6,098 bases of DNA from positions 1-6,098 of the forward strand of contig JAEEHG010000261.1 in assembly GCA_016280695.1 (NCBI GenBank), given 5' to 3'. The position numbers and the translations under genes are program-made. Position 1 is the stretch's first letter, and the number at the start of each line of letters is the position of its first letter. Source of the stretch: Solobacterium sp. (GTDB lineage Bacteria > Bacillota_I > Bacilli_A > Erysipelotrichales > Erysipelotrichaceae). Below, piece by piece: positions 4,969 through 6,098 of this stretch. The notes under the pieces were generated by a model. It worked only from the letters and a program-made list of their open reading frames with translations. It did not search any database and was not told the DNA's origin.

Positions 4969-5551
4969 ATTCTTCCATGGAAACCGGCACCGGTACGGTA
5001 AACCCTTCCGCTGTCAGTTCAGCGGAATAAACCGCGCAGTTGCCGATATACTTCGACCAGTAACTCCCGGCCGAAGCGGGTGTCAGGTATTCCAGCGCGC
5101 CTTTCATGGCAATCGCGTGCGTTGATATCAGGATGTTGACATCCGTGCCCGTATCTTTCAGTTCTTCCAGAAATACGCCTAAACGGGCGGTCACATCAGC
5201 CAGGGCTTCCATGCCCTCCGGGGCAGGCTGGTGCACAAAATCACTGAAGAAGCGCCGGATCTCCGGATCAGGATCCTTCAGGCTCATGCCCTCATACGGT
5301 CCGTAGTCCATCTCGATCAGCCGTTCATCCGTGATGACGTCACATTCACCGGCCAGCCTGGCCGTCTCCACCGCCCGGATCAGCGGACTGGCATAGGCAC
5401 GGGCAAAACGGATGTCATGCTGTTTGAACCAGTGGCCGGCCTGCTCTGCCTGCCGGATGCCGTTTTCGTTCAGCGGCACATCACTGCGGCCCTGCAGGAC
5501 CCCCTGCCGGTTGCGGGCGGTTTCCCCGTGGCGGATAATATAGATTCTCAC
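4967..5551 (-). CDS. Histidine phosphatase family protein (phosphoglycerate-mutase-like)
   Basis: Member of the histidine-phosphatase superfamily, which moves or removes phosphate through a phosphohistidine. The N-terminal RHGET motif supplies nucleophile His8 with Arg7. SPLIRAVETA supplies Arg59 of the phosphate pocket. Glu80 (in EMDYGPYEG) is the likely proton donor, and His145 (in STHAIAMKG) completes the pocket. At 194 residues it is much shorter than true cofactor-dependent phosphoglycerate mutase (about 230-250), so a broad-specificity sugar-phosphate or nucleotide phosphatase (CobC/GpmB-like) is more likely than glycolytic mutase activity. The start is GTG, overlapping the stop of the preceding sugar-phosphate mutase gene in a GTGA. 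No good ribosome site precedes it, so translation is probably coupled. The overlap suggests related work on sugar phosphates. The substrate cannot be told from sequence. Confidence 0.9.
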   Translation of the reverse strand: MRIYIIRHGETARNRQGVLQGRSDVPLNENGIRQAEQAGHWFKQHDIRFARAYASPLIRAVETARLAGECDVITDERLIEMDYGPYEGMSLKDPDPEIRRFFSDFVHQPAPEGMEALADVTARLGVFLEELKDTGTDVNILISTHAIAMKGALEYLTPASAGSYWSKYIGNCAVYSAELTAEGFTVPVPVSMEE

Positions 5552-6098
5552 GCCAGAAGGGATTCCATGGCATCGTGATAGTGCGCCGACATGACTTCCG
5601 CATCCGTCGCCGACTTGCCGCAGATGCAGTAATAGATCTTGATCTTCGGCTCAGTGCCGCTCGGCCGGACAGCAATCCAGGAACCGTCATCCAGGAAATA
5701 CTTCAGCACATCCGACTTCGTGAAGCCGGTCAGTTCCCTGACCCCGTCCGCGTCGCCTTCCTCAAACGTGGCAAAGTCCTGCCAAAGGATGACCGGGACA
5801 TCACCGATCACCGAAATTCTTTCCTTGCGCAGGGCGCCCATGATCTCACGGATCCGGGCCGCGCCGCTTTCACCTTCCAGGAAGATGGAAGTCTGGGATT
5901 CATTGTAGTAGCCGTACTTCTGATAGCATTCCTCGAGCACATCGCAGAGATCCATGCCCCTGTGCTTGTACCAGGCTGCCGCTTCGGCCAGCATCAGGCA
6001 GGCCTGCTGGGCGTCTTTGTCCCGGACAAACGGGGCAATCAGGGAACCGTAGGATTCTTCGTAACCGAAGACATATTCCTTTTCCCCGGTCTTTTCAT
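5548..6098 (-). CDS. Phosphoglucomutase/phosphomannomutase family enzyme, C-terminal part
   Basis: Alpha-D-phosphohexomutase, which moves phosphate between C6 and C1 of a hexose. Only the last 183 complete codons are in the window; the gene continues past the right edge with the frame fully open, so the Met at 5994 is internal. The visible part begins EKTGEKEYVFGYEESYGSLI, the sugar-specificity loop of domain III (GYEES), followed by APFVRDKDAQQA. The C-terminal domain IV carries the phosphate-binding loop AVRPSGTEPKIKIYY. GYEESYG and VRDKD resemble the longer PgcA-type phosphoglucomutases of Bacillota (about 570-600 residues). The catalytic Ser and metal site are outside the window. It overlaps the next gene by 4 nt. 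Family certain; glucose versus mannose preference inferred. Confidence 0.92.
   Translation of the reverse strand, partial: EKTGEKEYVFGYEESYGSLIAPFVRDKDAQQACLMLAEAAAWYKHRGMDLCDVLEECYQKYGYYNESQTSIFLEGESGAARIREIMGALRKERISVIGDVPVILWQDFATFEEGDADGVRELTGFTKSDVLKYFLDDGSWIAVRPSGTEPKIKIYYCICGKSATDAEVMSAHYHDAMESLLA

Overview
The window looks like chromosomal DNA from a Gram-positive, Bacillota-type bacterium with fairly GC-rich coding sequence. The evidence is strong purine-rich Shine-Dalgarno (SD) sites, compact U-tailed intrinsic terminators, an S-box-type SAM riboswitch and tight gene packing. A high-GC Erysipelotrichia- or Clostridia-like genome is a guess; nothing here fixes the species. No mobile element, tRNA, rRNA or CRISPR array was seen.

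Layout. On the + strand, polyphosphate kinase 1 (ppk1) runs in from beyond the left edge and ends at 2093. Everything else is on the - strand. From right to left these are: the C-terminal part of a phosphoglucomutase/phosphomannomutase-type enzyme (cut by the right edge); a histidine-phosphatase (phosphoglycerate-mutase-like) gene that overlaps it by 4 nt and ends in an intrinsic terminator; ilvE (branched-chain aminotransferase) followed closely by a 72-residue zinc-ribbon protein and a second terminator; then a promoter, a SAM-I-clan riboswitch with an SD-sequestering hairpin, and a 100-residue protein of unknown function; and finally ppk2 (class III polyphosphate:nucleotide phosphotransferase), which converges on ppk1.

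How the genes fit together. PPK1 makes polyphosphate from ATP, and PPK2-III uses polyphosphate to rephosphorylate AMP/ADP, so the convergent pair is a polyphosphate store-and-release module. Their stop codons overlap by 4 nt. Each gene's terminator lies inside the other gene's last codons, and both proteins end in lysine-rich tails whose AAA/AAG codons form the U-tract of the opposite terminator. The most unusual element is the SAM riboswitch. Its core (GAUGA, GCAACC, GGUGCUAAU) is clear, but it has no P4 hairpin. It controls an unrecognised small protein, and possibly ppk2 downstream, instead of an evident methionine or sulfur gene.

Gene-free stretches. The largest is 3391-3604 (about 214 bp), filled by the riboswitch, its promoter and the terminator of the preceding gene. 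The gap at 4882-4966 holds a terminator and a weak promoter candidate, and 3017-3087 holds the ppk2 ribosome-binding site and a -10 box.
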